Position numbers and translations under genes: made by a program | In this document: in pieces, positions 1 through 8,694 of the stretch | Layout of the letters: each line of letters opens with the position of its first letter | Position numbering within the stretch: position 1 is the first letter of the stretch | Notes under the pieces: model-generated | Database searches by the model: none | Seen by the model: the letters and a program-made list of their open reading frames with translations, nothing else | What the model was told of the DNA's origin: nothing | Source of the DNA: Microbacterium sp. lyk4-40-TSB-66 | GTDB taxonomy: Bacteria > Actinomycetota > Actinomycetes > Actinomycetales > Microbacteriaceae | Length of the DNA stretch: 64,000 nt | Assembly (NCBI RefSeq): GCF_030209475.1 | Contig: NZ_JARVRW010000003.1 | Coordinates: forward strand, 124,001 to 188,000 | Direction: 5' to 3'

Positions 1-52
1 CGAGTCCGAACCGCGTCGCCGCCTCACCGATGGACTCCCCGCTTGACTTCAT
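1..52 (-). CDS. MerR-family transcriptional regulator, N-terminus only (runs off the window)
   Basis: Reading leftwards from ATG at 52 the protein begins MKSSGESIGEAATRFGL. The stretch SIGEAATRFGL is the first helix of a MerR winged-HTH domain. Only 17 residues are inside the window. No in-frame ATG, GTG or TTG lies between this ATG and an upstream stop, so the start is constrained; it falls inside the 22-bp palindrome at 45-66, implying leaderless translation or autoregulation. It is divergent from the flavin oxidoreductase and, by MerR convention, probably controls it. The effector cannot be told from this fragment. Confidence 0.7.
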   Translation of the reverse strand, partial: MKSSGESIGEAATRFGL

Positions 53-66
53 GTCGACATGAAGTC
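45..66. promoter_or_regulatory. 22-bp perfect palindrome, probable MerR operator
   Basis: Two 11-bp halves, GACTTCATGTC and its exact inverse complement, abut at 55/56. A -35-like TTGACT lies at 43-48 and the palindrome fills the spacer that follows, as in MerR-activated promoters with long 19-20 bp spacers. The -10 (CACGAT at 68-73) is weak, which also fits an activator-dependent promoter. It overlaps the start codon of the divergent MerR gene. Confidence 0.7.
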
Positions 67-103
67 ACACGATGGACGAGAACACAAGCGGAAGGAGTCC
101 ATC

Positions 104-937
104 GTGTACGACGCGATCATCATCGGAGGCGGGCCCGCGGGCCTGCAGGCGGCCCTCACCCTCGGGCGCATGCACCGGCGCACCCTGCTGGTCGATTCGG
201 GCTCGTACCGGAACGGCACCGTCCGTCACGCCCACAACCTGCTCTCCAACGACGGTCGCGACCCCGCCGAGCTGCGCCGGATCGGGCGCGCCGAAATCGC
301 GGCGTACGACAGCGTCGAGGTCCTGGATGCCGCCGTCACCGCGGTCACCCGTGTCGATGACGGTCTGACGGTCGCCGTAGACGGCCGACTGCTCCACACG
401 TCCGCGCTCATCCTCGCGACGGGTGTCGCCGACGAGCTCCCCGCGATCCCGGGACTCGCCGAGCACTGGGGCGACACCGTCGCCAACTGCCCGTTCTGCC
501 ACGGACACGAGTTCGCGGGCCGACCCGTCGCCGTGGTCAACGCCTCACCGCACGCCGCAGCCCTCGCCCGCATGCTCGAGCCGGTGGCATCCGAGGTCTT
601 CGTCGTGGCGCCCGCCGATGTGCGCGCGGTCGCGGGGACGACGGAGGGGCTGCGATTGCGGCTCGCCGACGGTTCTTCGCGCGAGGTGGCGGGGGCGTTC
701 GTCGCACCCGCGTGGACCGTGCGCGGGGAGATCGTCGACGCGCTCGGGCTGGAACGCCAGGAATCGGGCGCCGTGAGAACCGATCCGTTCGGTCGCACGA
801 GCGTCGAGGGCGTCTACGCGGTGGGCGACATCGCCCAGCCCGACCACCTTCCCGGCCCGATGTTCTCGCTCGCCGCGGCGATCGCGGGCGGACAGCTCGC
901 CGCCGCCGCCGTCGTGCAGTCGCTCGTCGCCGACTGA
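104..937 (+). CDS. Thioredoxin-reductase-fold FAD disulfide oxidoreductase with CPFC motif
   Basis: A 277-aa cytosolic flavoprotein. The N-terminal GGGPAG (residues 8-13) binds FAD, ATGVAD follows near residue 105, and GDIAQPDHLPG near the C-terminus is the second FAD contact. The redox pair is C129-P-F-C132 followed by HGHEF. That CPFCHG form and the degenerate NADPH loop (VVNASPHAAA instead of GxGxxA) resemble the GliT/HlmI dithiol-oxidase branch more than classical TrxB, though it could also be a generic TrxR-like enzyme. The start is GTG 104, with AAGGAG at 92-97; an in-frame ATG at 59 is rejected because it lies inside the operator. It stands alone behind a MerR-type promoter, so expression is probably induced by a thiol-active or toxic compound. 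Confidence 0.8.
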   Translation: MYDAIIIGGGPAGLQAALTLGRMHRRTLLVDSGSYRNGTVRHAHNLLSNDGRDPAELRRIGRAEIAAYDSVEVLDAAVTAVTRVDDGLTVAVDGRLLHTSALILATGVADELPAIPGLAEHWGDTVANCPFCHGHEFAGRPVAVVNASPHAAALARMLEPVASEVFVVAPADVRAVAGTTEGLRLRLADGSSREVAGAFVAPAWTVRGEIVDALGLERQESGAVRTDPFGRTSVEGVYAVGDIAQPDHLPGPMFSLAAAIAGGQLAAAAVVQSLVAD

Positions 938-1028
938 CGCCACCGCGCGACCTGCGGGATTCCGCGGGAGTGCGCGATCGCGGGGCGCCGCGCGGCATGT
1001 GCGCAGGTGCACTTCTTAGACTGGGTAC

Positions 1029-2108
1029 GTGAGCAACGCCGGCGGGGGCCCCGCGACGCCCGAGGGGGTCCGCGGCGCGCGCCGGCGCCGTCGCTTCGAG
1101 ATCCCGGCGATGGTCCTCATCGGCGTCCTCCTCATCGCCTCCCTCGGCGCGGGCGCCGCCTCGCTGTATCGCGAGTTCTACAGTCCCCGCGCCTTCGTGC
1201 TGCACTACCTCGACCTGCTGCAGGAGCGACGAGCCGCCGACGCCCTCGCCATCCCCGGTGTCGCCGTCGACTCCGCCGAGCTCGAGGCCGCGGGGCTTCC
1301 CGCCACGTCGTCCGAGGCACTCCTGCGCCCCGAGTCGCTGCAGGCGGTGACGGATGCCGTCATCACCGGCGAGAGCGTCGACGGCGATCGCACGCGCGTC
1401 ACCGCCAGCTACTCCGTCGGGGGTTACGCCGGGACCACCACGTTCGACGTGCAGCGCGACACGGGCGGCGCCCTGCTGCCCCGCTGGCGCTTCGCCCGCA
1501 GCCCCCTGTCGGTGATCGACCTCTCGGTGCAGGGTTCGATGCGTTTCGCCGTCAACGGTTTCGAGGTCGACAAGCGCCAGGTGTCGATCGAGGGCAACGC
1601 CGTCGAGCCCACCGCGGCACTCCCCCTGCTGGTCTTCTCCCCCGGGCTGTACTCCGTCGCGGTCGACACCGCCATCTCGTCGACCCCCGGCGTCGCCGTG
1701 CTCGCCGACGCACCTCTGGCCGGCATCCCCGTCGACGTGCAGGCGCAGCCGACGAAGGAGTTCCTCGGGGTCGTGCAGCAGCGCGTCGAGGACTTCCTCT
1801 CGGCCTGCGCCGAGCAGAAGGTGCTGCAGCCCACGGGCTGCCCCTTCGGCTTCACCGTGCGCAATCGCATCGACGACGCCCCCGCGTGGTCGATCGTCCA
1901 GCAGCCGGTGGTCACCGTCGAACCCGACGGGGCCGGGTGGCGCATCCCTTCGGCGGAGGCCGTCGCCCACATCGAGGTCGACATCCGGTCGATCTTCGAC
2001 GGCAGCGTGCGCACGGTCGAAGACGATGTCGACTTCACCGTCGACGGTCAGATCACCGTGCAGCCCGACGGTTCGGCATCCATCCTGGTCGGCGGATCCT
2101 CCGACTGA
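1029..2108 (+). CDS. Membrane-anchored protein of unknown function
   Basis: A 359-aa protein: a short basic cytoplasmic tail (RGARRRRRFE), one hydrophobic helix at about residues 26-48, then a large extracytoplasmic region without further membrane segments. The outer part contains beta-rich repeats and one Cys pair (SACAEQ...TGCPFG) that could form a disulfide. I recognise no catalytic motif. The GTG start lies 6 nt after TAGACT (1017-1022) with no Shine-Dalgarno, so a leaderless message is likely. It is separated from both neighbours and ends convergent with the CopD-CtaG gene. It looks like a family-restricted surface protein. Confidence 0.65.
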   Translation: MSNAGGGPATPEGVRGARRRRRFEIPAMVLIGVLLIASLGAGAASLYREFYSPRAFVLHYLDLLQERRAADALAIPGVAVDSAELEAAGLPATSSEALLRPESLQAVTDAVITGESVDGDRTRVTASYSVGGYAGTTTFDVQRDTGGALLPRWRFARSPLSVIDLSVQGSMRFAVNGFEVDKRQVSIEGNAVEPTAALPLLVFSPGLYSVAVDTAISSTPGVAVLADAPLAGIPVDVQAQPTKEFLGVVQQRVEDFLSACAEQKVLQPTGCPFGFTVRNRIDDAPAWSIVQQPVVTVEPDGAGWRIPSAEAVAHIEVDIRSIFDGSVRTVEDDVDFTVDGQITVQPDGSASILVGGSSD

Positions 2109-2207
2109 GCGGCCGACGGGTGCCACCGTCGGCGCATCTCCCCAACGCGCGGCCGCGCTGATGCCGGGGTGGGCGGATCGTCCGATCGGGGACCGAGCGG
2201 ATGCCGC

Positions 2208-4193
2208 TCAGCTGCGGCCGCGGGTGGCGACACGCGCGTCGCGGTCGGCCAGTCGCGCCAGCTCATCGTTGTACGCGTCGAGCTCGAGGTCGCCGACCCG
2301 GTCCACGTGACGGTCGCGGCGCTTCTGCTGCCGCTCGTCGCTCCGGCTCCACTGGATCGCGACCGTGATCGCGAGGATGAGCGTGGGGATCTCGCCGACC
2401 GACCAGGCCACGCCGCCACCGACGTACTGGTCCTCGAGGGGCGTCGCCCCCCAGGTGCGACCCATCGCCCCGAACCATTCCGCGACCATGAGACCGGAGT
2501 TCATCATGATCGCGATGCCGAAGAAGGCGTGCATCGCCATGATCGCGATGAGCACCAGCAGGCGCATCGGGTAGGGGAGGCGGAAGGGCACCGGATCGGT
2601 GCCGATGAGGCTGAGCACGAACAGGTACCCGGTGACGAGGAAGTGCGCGACCATCCAGATGTGGCCCACGTGGTCGTAGAGCGACCACCGGAAGAGATCC
2701 GTGTAGTAGAACGCCCAGAGCGAGCCGATGAACAGGCCCGCGGCGACGTAGGGGTTCGTCAGCACCTTCGCGACCGGGTTGTGCACCGCCCACAGGATCC
2801 ACTCGCGTCCACCGCGCGTGCCGTCGTCGCGCTTGCGGATCGCGCGGGCGGCGAGCGAGACGGGTGCCCCCGAGACCAGCATCAGCGGGATGGCCATCGA
2901 CAACAGCATGTGCCCGATCATGTGCATGCTGAACAGGTAGTCCTGGTAGACGTTGATCGGGCCCGATGTGACCCAGAACACCCCGAACAGGCCCAGGCAC
3001 CACAGCACCGTGCGGTGGATCGGCCATGAATCGCCACGGCGGAGCAGGCGCCAGACGCCCGCGAGGTAGAAGAACAGACCGAACGCGACGATGAGCGTCC
3101 ACAGCAGATCGATGTTCCAGGCCGTGAACCAGCGCTCGAGGGTCAACTCGGGCGGCAGAGGTGCGCCCGTGAGCACCTCGGCCGGCGACGTGCCGATCAG
3201 GGCCGCCTCGGTGGGCGGGGGCGTGCGGGCCAGCGCCGCGGCGACACCGCTCGCGACACCCATGAAGACGAGTTCGAGGGTGACCACGCCCCAGAACCGC
3301 GCGGAGCCCGGCTCGTCGGCCATGCGCGCGATGAGGCGGCGTCGGTACCAGGCACCCAGCACGCCCATGGCGAGGAGGGCGACGACCTTGACGAGCACGA
3401 GCGCGCCGTACGCCGACCACAGGTTCTGCAGGCCGTTCAGGCCGATCGACGCGCGCACGGTACCCGAGACGGCGACGACGACGAAGGCGACGAGGGCGAT
3501 CGAGGAGTAACGGAGCAGCGTGGTCTGCAGCTGTCCGCGCGACATTGCCGGCCTGACGACGACGAGCAGGATGAGTCCGCCCAGCCAGGCCGCCGCCGCG
3601 ATGATGTGCAGCACGAGGGCGGTGACCGCCGCGTCATGACTGGCTTCGGTGCCGGCGTGACCCTGCGTGCCCATCGGGATGAGCGAGGCCAGGGCGAGGA
3701 TCGCGACGATGAGCGTGGGGATCCAAGAGCGCACGGCGAAGGTGAGCACCGTGAGCACCGCCCCGGCGATCGTGGTGATCAGCCACGCCTGTCCCGGCGG
3801 GCTCTCGACGAGGAAGCGTCCGAGCTGCTGCCCGAAGACGGCGTCGAGGGTCGGGGTCGCGTTCAAGACGTTGAGGAACGTCATGTACCCCGTGACCGCC
3901 GCGCCCACGGTGAAGACGGCGGCGCCGATCGATGCGGTGTCGAGGGCGATCTCGAACGACCGCTCCCCCGCGGGCAGCGCGAACAGTGCCAGCACCAGCG
4001 AACCGACCATCGTCGCCGCGGCGAGGTTGACCACCACCGTGGCGATCGGCAGGCCCCAGCGCACCACGGGGCCGGCATCGGCCAGGCGGCCGGGGGCCGC
4101 TCCGCCGCCGAAGGCGAGACCGGCGACGACGGCGACGATCGAGACCACGACCAGGATGACGGGTCCCGCGACGCGCAGAAGTCGGGGATTCAC
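2208..4193 (-). CDS. CopD-CtaG fusion, copper handling / cytochrome c oxidase assembly
   Basis: A 661-aa polytopic membrane protein. The N-terminal half (about residues 1-320) has eight or nine helices and resembles CopD copper-resistance proteins. The C-terminal half (about 340-640) resembles the caa3-type CtaG family, with the His-rich helix motif HMIGHMLLS and a further HAFFG. In Actinobacteria such fusions are annotated as cytochrome c oxidase assembly factors that deliver or import copper for the CuB/CuA sites. The C-terminus is charged and cytoplasmic. The GTG start at 4193 follows TAGGCT (complement of 4200-4205) by 6 nt, indicating a leaderless transcript. It is monocistronic and separated from hup by a strong hairpin. 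Confidence 0.85.
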   Translation of the reverse strand: MNPRLLRVAGPVILVVVSIVAVVAGLAFGGGAAPGRLADAGPVVRWGLPIATVVVNLAAATMVGSLVLALFALPAGERSFEIALDTASIGAAVFTVGAAVTGYMTFLNVLNATPTLDAVFGQQLGRFLVESPPGQAWLITTIAGAVLTVLTFAVRSWIPTLIVAILALASLIPMGTQGHAGTEASHDAAVTALVLHIIAAAAWLGGLILLVVVRPAMSRGQLQTTLLRYSSIALVAFVVVAVSGTVRASIGLNGLQNLWSAYGALVLVKVVALLAMGVLGAWYRRRLIARMADEPGSARFWGVVTLELVFMGVASGVAAALARTPPPTEAALIGTSPAEVLTGAPLPPELTLERWFTAWNIDLLWTLIVAFGLFFYLAGVWRLLRRGDSWPIHRTVLWCLGLFGVFWVTSGPINVYQDYLFSMHMIGHMLLSMAIPLMLVSGAPVSLAARAIRKRDDGTRGGREWILWAVHNPVAKVLTNPYVAAGLFIGSLWAFYYTDLFRWSLYDHVGHIWMVAHFLVTGYLFVLSLIGTDPVPFRLPYPMRLLVLIAIMAMHAFFGIAIMMNSGLMVAEWFGAMGRTWGATPLEDQYVGGGVAWSVGEIPTLILAITVAIQWSRSDERQQKRRDRHVDRVGDLELDAYNDELARLADRDARVATRGRS

Positions 4194-4220
4194 GCGTCCA
4201 GCCTACGTCGCGCGAGAACA

Positions 4221-4256
4221 TCGAAGGGGGGATGCCGCTGGGCATCCCCCCTTCGA
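4221..4256. terminator. Rho-independent-type hairpin, bidirectional
   Basis: A perfect 16-bp stem (TCGAAGGGGGGATGCC and its inverse complement) around a 4-nt GCTG loop. It lies just after the hup stop codon on the minus strand and before the CopD-CtaG promoter, so it most likely terminates hup. Confidence 0.8.
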
Positions 4257-4271
4257 TTATTCGGCGTCGTC

Positions 4272-4559
4272 TTACTTGACGGCGGCCTTGAGCTTCGAGC
4301 CCGCGGTGACCTTGACGCGCTTGCCGGCCGGGATCGAGATCTCCTCGCCCGTCTGCGGGTTGCGGCCCGTGCGAGCCGACGTCGCGACCTGCTCGAAGGC
4401 GATCCAGCCGGGAATCGAAACCTTGCTGCCCTTGGCGACCGCCTCGGAGACGGTGGAGAAGAGGGAGTCGAGCACGCCCGACACGGCGGACTGGCTCTGC
4501 CCGGTCGCGCTGGCGATGCTCGCGACGAGCTCGGTCTTGGTGATGGACTTGTCGGCCAT
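4272..4559 (-). CDS. hup: HU-family nucleoid DNA-binding protein
   Basis: A 95-aa basic protein with the complete HU fold: N-terminal helices (MADKSITKTELVASIASATG), the signature GRNPQTGEEISIPAG in the beta arm with the intercalating NP, and the closing KVTAGSKLKAAVK. It bends and compacts DNA as a dimer. It has no lysine/alanine tail like the mycobacterial form. The start is ATG 4559, preceded by GGAGG 9-10 nt upstream; the longer in-frame reading to 4655 has no ribosome site. The leader contains a small hairpin and an inverted repeat. Confidence 0.95.
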   Translation of the reverse strand: MADKSITKTELVASIASATGQSQSAVSGVLDSLFSTVSEAVAKGSKVSIPGWIAFEQVATSARTGRNPQTGEEISIPAGKRVKVTAGSKLKAAVK

Positions 4560-4572
4560 GGGGTTGTCCTCC

Positions 4573-4625
4573 AGACGGCGGCGAATGCCGTCTCTCGTTA
4601 CTCGGACGAGGAGGAATCCTCCTCG
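4573..4625 (-). promoter_or_regulatory. Structured 5' leader of hup
   Basis: Two inverted repeats precede the hup ribosome site. AGACGGC...GCCGTCT (4573-4593, 7-bp stem, 7-nt loop) abuts the Shine-Dalgarno GGAGG. Further upstream is an odd 19-bp palindrome, CGAGGAGGAATCCTCCTCG (4607-4625). The first could modulate translation; the second has too tight a loop for RNA and may be a protein site. Function is inferred only. Confidence 0.35.
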
Positions 4626-4983
4626 GTGGTCGGGAGACCGCCTCGACAGTATCAACCGAACCGCGGAATTACGCGGATTTTGACCGATAACGCCCTTTCA
4701 GGGCGGCGTGTCGCGGCGCGAGGGGGCCGGGGTGGCCGGGAACGAACGGCCCCGCGACCACGCGCGAGCGCGTCGCTCGGGCGGCTCGGGATGCCCCCGC
4801 GGCACCGTATGGGTGAAAAATAACGCCCCACGGGCGATTCTTTCCGGCCGCCTCCCCACCCCGGAGCCTGAGGACTCGGCTCCGTATCATGCGCGTCTCA
4901 CGGCCGCCGTATGATGACCCGCACCGTCTCGGCCCGATTCCTGTCGCGTGGTGATCCGCGACCCACAGGATGCTGGAGGTGCA

Positions 4984-6444
4984 ATGCCCGGAACACGGAC
5001 CTCGAACGAGGTCCCTGCGACGCTGAGCGATACCGCGATCGCCGTGGCCTCCCACCTGTCGCCCGGACACGGAGCCCCCAGCGCCCGGCACATCACCCTC
5101 CTCGCCGAGTCCGAGCCCGTGACACCGCCGTCGCTGTGGACCGACACCTCCGCCCTCACCCTCGCCGCCCAGTTCGCCGCGCGCGCTCGGCACGACTCCC
5201 TCTCCCTCGGCATCGGTCTGATCACGCGCTACTTCGACGGCGTCCGACTGCTCCGCCCCGCCTCTCTGTCGTCGCGCGTGCGCTCCCAGCTGTACGCCAG
5301 CGTCGGCGAGTACTGCTGCGCCCTGGGGTGGACCCCCGTCGCTGCGCGTTTCGCCGCGGAGGCCCTCCTGTTCGCCGACACCGGGGCGCTGCGGTATCGA
5401 GCGATCTCGATCAGCGCCTTCGCTCAGGCGATGAACGGCGAGTTCCGCGCCGCAGCCGATCAGGCCGCCCGTGCGCACGAGATCTTCGACGCCGAGGGCT
5501 GGCCGGCCACCGAGATCGCCCGCGCCCACTGCAAGGCCGAGATCGTGGTCGCGTCCTCGCGAGCCGATGCGGCGAAGCTGCGCGAGATGAGTGCTCGCAT
5601 GACGGCCGCGCAGCCCGACGACCCGTTCTGGATCTTCACCGCGCGCTTCGCCGACGTGCTGGCACGGCTGTACTCCCGCGACTTCTCCGGCGCCCTCGCC
5701 GGCAGTTCCGAGCTGTTGTACGGCAGCCTCCGGCACAGCAGCCCCCGCCCCGACCGCCTGTTCCTGGTGAGCGTCCGCTCCGACATGCTGGTCGCCCGCG
5801 GAGAGTACGACGAGGCGTTCGCCTTCCTCGCGCCGTTCGAGAGCCCGGAAGGACACGGGATCTGCTTCGCGTCGCAGCGCGCGACCAGCCTGATCCACCT
5901 CGGCCGCGAACGACAGGCCATCGCCGACACCGATGCGTGCGCCGCCGACGAGTCCGCGCACAGCCTCCGCACGCTGGTGCCCCTGCTCGCCCGCCGCGCC
6001 GTGGCATTCCAGCGGTTGGGGAGCGTCCGCCGGGCGGAGCAGAGCATGGAGTCAGTGATCCTGCTCCTCGAACGGGCGGGCGCGTCGGGGTTGCCCTTCC
6101 TGATGCTCCCCGACGCCGAGGTCCGCGGTCTCATCGACATCGTGTCGGCGCATCGGCCGGAGCTGCGAGCGACCGCCGGGGAGATCCGGCGTCTGCTCGG
6201 CCGCGTCACCGCCCCGACAGGCGTCACTCCCCCGCCGCTCTCCACCGGCGGGTTGACCCCGACCGAACGAACGCTCGCCGCGATGCTCGTCACCCCGCTC
6301 ACCCTCGCCGACATCGCCCGCGAGCGGGGCGTGTCGCTCAACACCGTGAAGAGTCAGCTGCGCTCGATCTACGTCAAAGTGGGCGCCGCCGGACGCGCCG
6401 AGGCCGTCGAGCTCCTCACCCGCCCCACCTCGGACCATCGGTGA
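4984..6444 (+). CDS. LuxR-type (HTH) transcriptional regulator, tandem copy 1
   Basis: A 486-aa protein with a long all-helical N-terminal region (about 1-400, TPR/MalT-like in style: repeated A-rich helices such as RSQLYASVGEYC and EALLFADTGALRYRAISI) and a C-terminal LuxR-type HTH at about 420-480 (TPTERTLAAMLVTPLTLADIARERGVSLNTVKSQLRSIYVKVG). It has no Walker A, so it is not a full LAL/MalT ATPase. The start is ATG 4984 with GGAGGT at 4975-4980. It overlaps the next gene by 4 bp and is its clear paralogue with the same length. The ligand and targets are unknown. Confidence 0.75.
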   Translation: MPGTRTSNEVPATLSDTAIAVASHLSPGHGAPSARHITLLAESEPVTPPSLWTDTSALTLAAQFAARARHDSLSLGIGLITRYFDGVRLLRPASLSSRVRSQLYASVGEYCCALGWTPVAARFAAEALLFADTGALRYRAISISAFAQAMNGEFRAAADQAARAHEIFDAEGWPATEIARAHCKAEIVVASSRADAAKLREMSARMTAAQPDDPFWIFTARFADVLARLYSRDFSGALAGSSELLYGSLRHSSPRPDRLFLVSVRSDMLVARGEYDEAFAFLAPFESPEGHGICFASQRATSLIHLGRERQAIADTDACAADESAHSLRTLVPLLARRAVAFQRLGSVRRAEQSMESVILLLERAGASGLPFLMLPDAEVRGLIDIVSAHRPELRATAGEIRRLLGRVTAPTGVTPPPLSTGGLTPTERTLAAMLVTPLTLADIARERGVSLNTVKSQLRSIYVKVGAAGRAEAVELLTRPTSDHR

Positions 6445-7901
6445 CGGATCACGCGAACCCCGCCGACATGCGCTCCGCCCTCCGTGCGGCGGCCATCGCG
6501 ACCGCGGCCCGCCTCGCACCCGGGCACGGCGTCCCGCTGGCCCGCCATCTCGCCCTGCTGTCCGAGACCGAACCGCCCCCGGCGCCGCGCGTGTGGACCG
6601 ACGCCGATGCCGTCGTTCTGTCGGCGTACTTCGCGGCGCGCGCTCGACGGGACGCCCTCGCCGACGGCGCCGAACTGCTCGATCGCTACTTCGACAACGT
6701 CCGTCTCGCCCGCCCCGCCACGATGTCGTCGGGCGCCCGTTCGCAGCTGTACGCGAGCGTGGGCGAATACAGCAACGCCATCGGCTGGCCGCAGATGGGC
6801 GCCCGGTACGGCACCGAGGCCCTTCTGTTCGCCGACACGGCCGGACTGCGATACCGGGCCCTGTCGGTCGCCGCTCTGGGTCACGCGTTGAACGGCGAGT
6901 ACCCCTCGGCGGAAGCGGAACTCCGCGACGCCCGCGATCTTTTCGTCGCGAACGCATGGCCGGTCACCGAGACGGCCTACGTCGAACTGCTCGCGCGGGC
7001 ACTCGTCGCCTCGGCGCGACTCGATGTCGACGCCCTGCTCGAGACGGCGCGACGCATGTCCGAGGCGCAACCCGACGATCCGTACGCGAGTTACTCGTCG
7101 CGGGCGATCGAGGTGATGGCGATGATGTTCCGTGGAGACCACGGGGTGACCCGGGCTGCGAGCCGGCAGCTGCTGACCGGCGGCGACCACCACAGCAGTC
7201 ACCGGATGATCCGGTATTTCGTGGTGGGCGCGCTGTCGGAGGTCATGGTCGCGCAGGGTGACAGTGAAGAGGCGCTGGCCGTGCTCTCTCCGTACGAGAG
7301 CCCCGAGGGGCACGGCATCTGCTTCGCCATGCAACGATCGGCCGCACTCCTGCGTCTCGGACGGGAACGCGAACTGCTCGTGGCCACGGAAGCCTGCGTC
7401 GCCTCCGAGACGGACCACTGCCTCCGATCGCTCACCCCGCTGCTGGTACGCCGCGCACTGGCGCTGAACCGCATCGGCCACCCTCGGCGTGCCCGCGACG
7501 CCATGGCGGCCGCGCTTCTGCTCATCGCGAGGACGGGCCTGTCGGCGACCCCGTTCCTCATGCTTCCGCTGGGAGAGACGCGCGACCTCGTGGACGCTGC
7601 GACCGCGGATCATCCCGAACTCGCCCCCACCCTGACGGCGTTCCAGTCGGCCGTCGCCCGGGTCGCCCTGCCCGACTCACCCCACCGGGCGCCGGCGCCG
7701 GCCGTGCGATTCACCCCGACCGAGCGCACCCTGCTGGAACTGCTAACGACGCCGCTCAGCCTCGCCGAGATCGCCGAGGAACGGGGCGTCTCCCGCAACA
7801 CGATCAAGAGCCAGGTGCGCTCCATCTGTTTGAAGCTGGGCGTGCGCGGGCGTGCGGAGGCGATCGCGCTGCTCGCCGAGATCGATGCGCGGGAGCGCTG
7901 A
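6441..7901 (+). CDS. LuxR-type (HTH) transcriptional regulator, tandem copy 2
   Basis: A 486-aa paralogue of the preceding gene, sharing the layout and many exact segments: GHGxPxARHxxLLxExEP near residue 30, RSQLYASVGEY, EALLFADT, and a C-terminal HTH (FTPTERTLLELLTTPLSLAEIAEERGVSRNTIKSQVRSICLKLG). The GTG start at 6441 overlaps the upstream TGA as GTGA and has no Shine-Dalgarno of its own, so it is translationally coupled. Both coding regions are exactly 1461 bp. The two may work as a heteromer or have diverged in ligand. The gene ends before a strong bidirectional terminator facing the ribosomal operon. Confidence 0.75.
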   Translation: MTDHANPADMRSALRAAAIATAARLAPGHGVPLARHLALLSETEPPPAPRVWTDADAVVLSAYFAARARRDALADGAELLDRYFDNVRLARPATMSSGARSQLYASVGEYSNAIGWPQMGARYGTEALLFADTAGLRYRALSVAALGHALNGEYPSAEAELRDARDLFVANAWPVTETAYVELLARALVASARLDVDALLETARRMSEAQPDDPYASYSSRAIEVMAMMFRGDHGVTRAASRQLLTGGDHHSSHRMIRYFVVGALSEVMVAQGDSEEALAVLSPYESPEGHGICFAMQRSAALLRLGRERELLVATEACVASETDHCLRSLTPLLVRRALALNRIGHPRRARDAMAAALLLIARTGLSATPFLMLPLGETRDLVDAATADHPELAPTLTAFQSAVARVALPDSPHRAPAPAVRFTPTERTLLELLTTPLSLAEIAEERGVSRNTIKSQVRSICLKLGVRGRAEAIALLAEIDARER

Positions 7902-7922
7902 CGGGCGGGATCGACGGAAACG

Positions 7923-7962
7923 ACGAGAGGCGGGGGTTCCTTTCGGAACCCCCGCCTCTCGT
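7923..7962. terminator. Bidirectional hairpin terminator
   Basis: A perfect 18-bp stem (ACGAGAGGCGGGGGTTCC and its inverse complement) with a TTTC loop, between the convergent ends of the second LuxR-type regulator and rpsN. Confidence 0.85.
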
Positions 7963-7977
7963 GCGGGTGTCTGGTGC

Positions 7978-8283
7978 TTACCAGCTCGACTTGGTCACAC
8001 CGGGCAGCTCGCCACGGTGGGCCATGTCACGGAAGCGGACGCGCGAGACGCCGAACTTCGTGAGGACGCCACGGGGGCGGCCGTCGATGACGTCGCGGCT
8101 CCGGACACGGGCGGGCGAGGCGTTGCGGGGGAGCTTCTGCAGCCCCACGCGGGCGGCCTCGCGGGCCTCGTCGGTCGCGGTCGGGTCGACCAGGGTCTTC
8201 TTCAGCTCGGCGCGCTTCGCGGCGTAGCGCTCGACGACGACCTTGCGCTGCTCGTTGCGCGCGATCTTGCTCTTCTTAGCCAT
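7978..8283 (-). CDS. rpsN: 30S ribosomal protein S14, zinc-free type
   Basis: 101 aa, the full-length S14 form with no cysteine (so no zinc ribbon). Recognised by [13 protein letters not shown] at the start and [33 protein letters not shown] at the end (split here: [16 protein letters not shown], then [17 protein letters not shown]). It binds 16S rRNA in the small-subunit head. It is the last gene of rpmB-rpmG-rpsN, 4 bp after rpmG. In mycobacteria this gene order is the zinc-independent paralogue set. Confidence 0.95.
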   Translation of the reverse strand: MAKKSKIARNEQRKVVVERYAAKRAELKKTLVDPTATDEAREAARVGLQKLPRNASPARVRSRDVIDGRPRGVLTKFGVSRVRFRDMAHRGELPGVTKSSW

Positions 8284-8287
8284 GTGC

Positions 8288-8458
8288 TTAGCGCTCCTCT
8301 CGGAAGTCGACGTGCTTGCGGACCACGGGGTCGTACTTCTTCAGCACGATGCGGTCGGGGTTGTTGCGGCGGTTCTTGCGCGTCACGTAGGTGTACCCCG
8401 TGCCCGCGGTCGAACGCAGCTTGATGATCGGACGTACGTCCTGAGCCTTCTTCGCCAT
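8288..8458 (-). CDS. rpmG: 50S ribosomal protein L33, cysteine-free type
   Basis: A 56-aa protein. It begins [19 protein letters not shown] and continues [17 protein letters not shown], ending HVDFREER. It has no cysteines, the C-minus form. The start ATG (8458-8456) shares one base with the rpmB stop (TAATG), so it is translationally coupled. It is a component of the large subunit near the E site. Confidence 0.95.
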   Translation of the reverse strand: MAKKAQDVRPIIKLRSTAGTGYTYVTRKNRRNNPDRIVLKKYDPVVRKHVDFREER

Positions 8459-8694
8459 TACAGCTTCACGCCCTTCGCCTGCAGGTCACGGACGACGGAC
8501 TCGATGCCGCGAGCGTCGATGACCTTGATGCCCTTCGCCGAAACGTTGAGCTTGATGTTGCGACCCAGCGACGGAACGAAGTAGGTCTTCTTCTGCACGT
8601 TCGGGTCGAAGCGGCGCTTCGTCCGGCGGTGCGAGTGCGAGATGTTGTGACCGAAGCCGGGAACCGCTCCAGTCACCTGGCACACTGCTGCCAT
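8458..8694 (-). CDS. rpmB: 50S ribosomal protein L28
   Basis: A 78-aa protein with the L28 signature [20 protein letters not shown] followed by [18 protein letters not shown] and the C-terminal [15 protein letters not shown]. It has a single Cys and lacks the paired CxxC motifs of zinc-binding L28. The start is ATG 8694, with AGGAG-like sequence just upstream on the minus strand (GAAGGAGAC); the longer in-frame reading to 8781 has no L28 homology. It is the first gene of rpmB-rpmG-rpsN. Confidence 0.95.
   Translation of the reverse strand: MAAVCQVTGAVPGFGHNISHSHRRTKRRFDPNVQKKTYFVPSLGRNIKLNVSAKGIKVIDARGIESVVRDLQAKGVKL

Noticed and set aside
59..103. ATG at 59 as start of the flavin oxidoreductase
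   Set aside because: It is inside the 22-bp operator and adds a hydrophilic 15-residue extension without homology; GTG 104 has a clear ribosome site.
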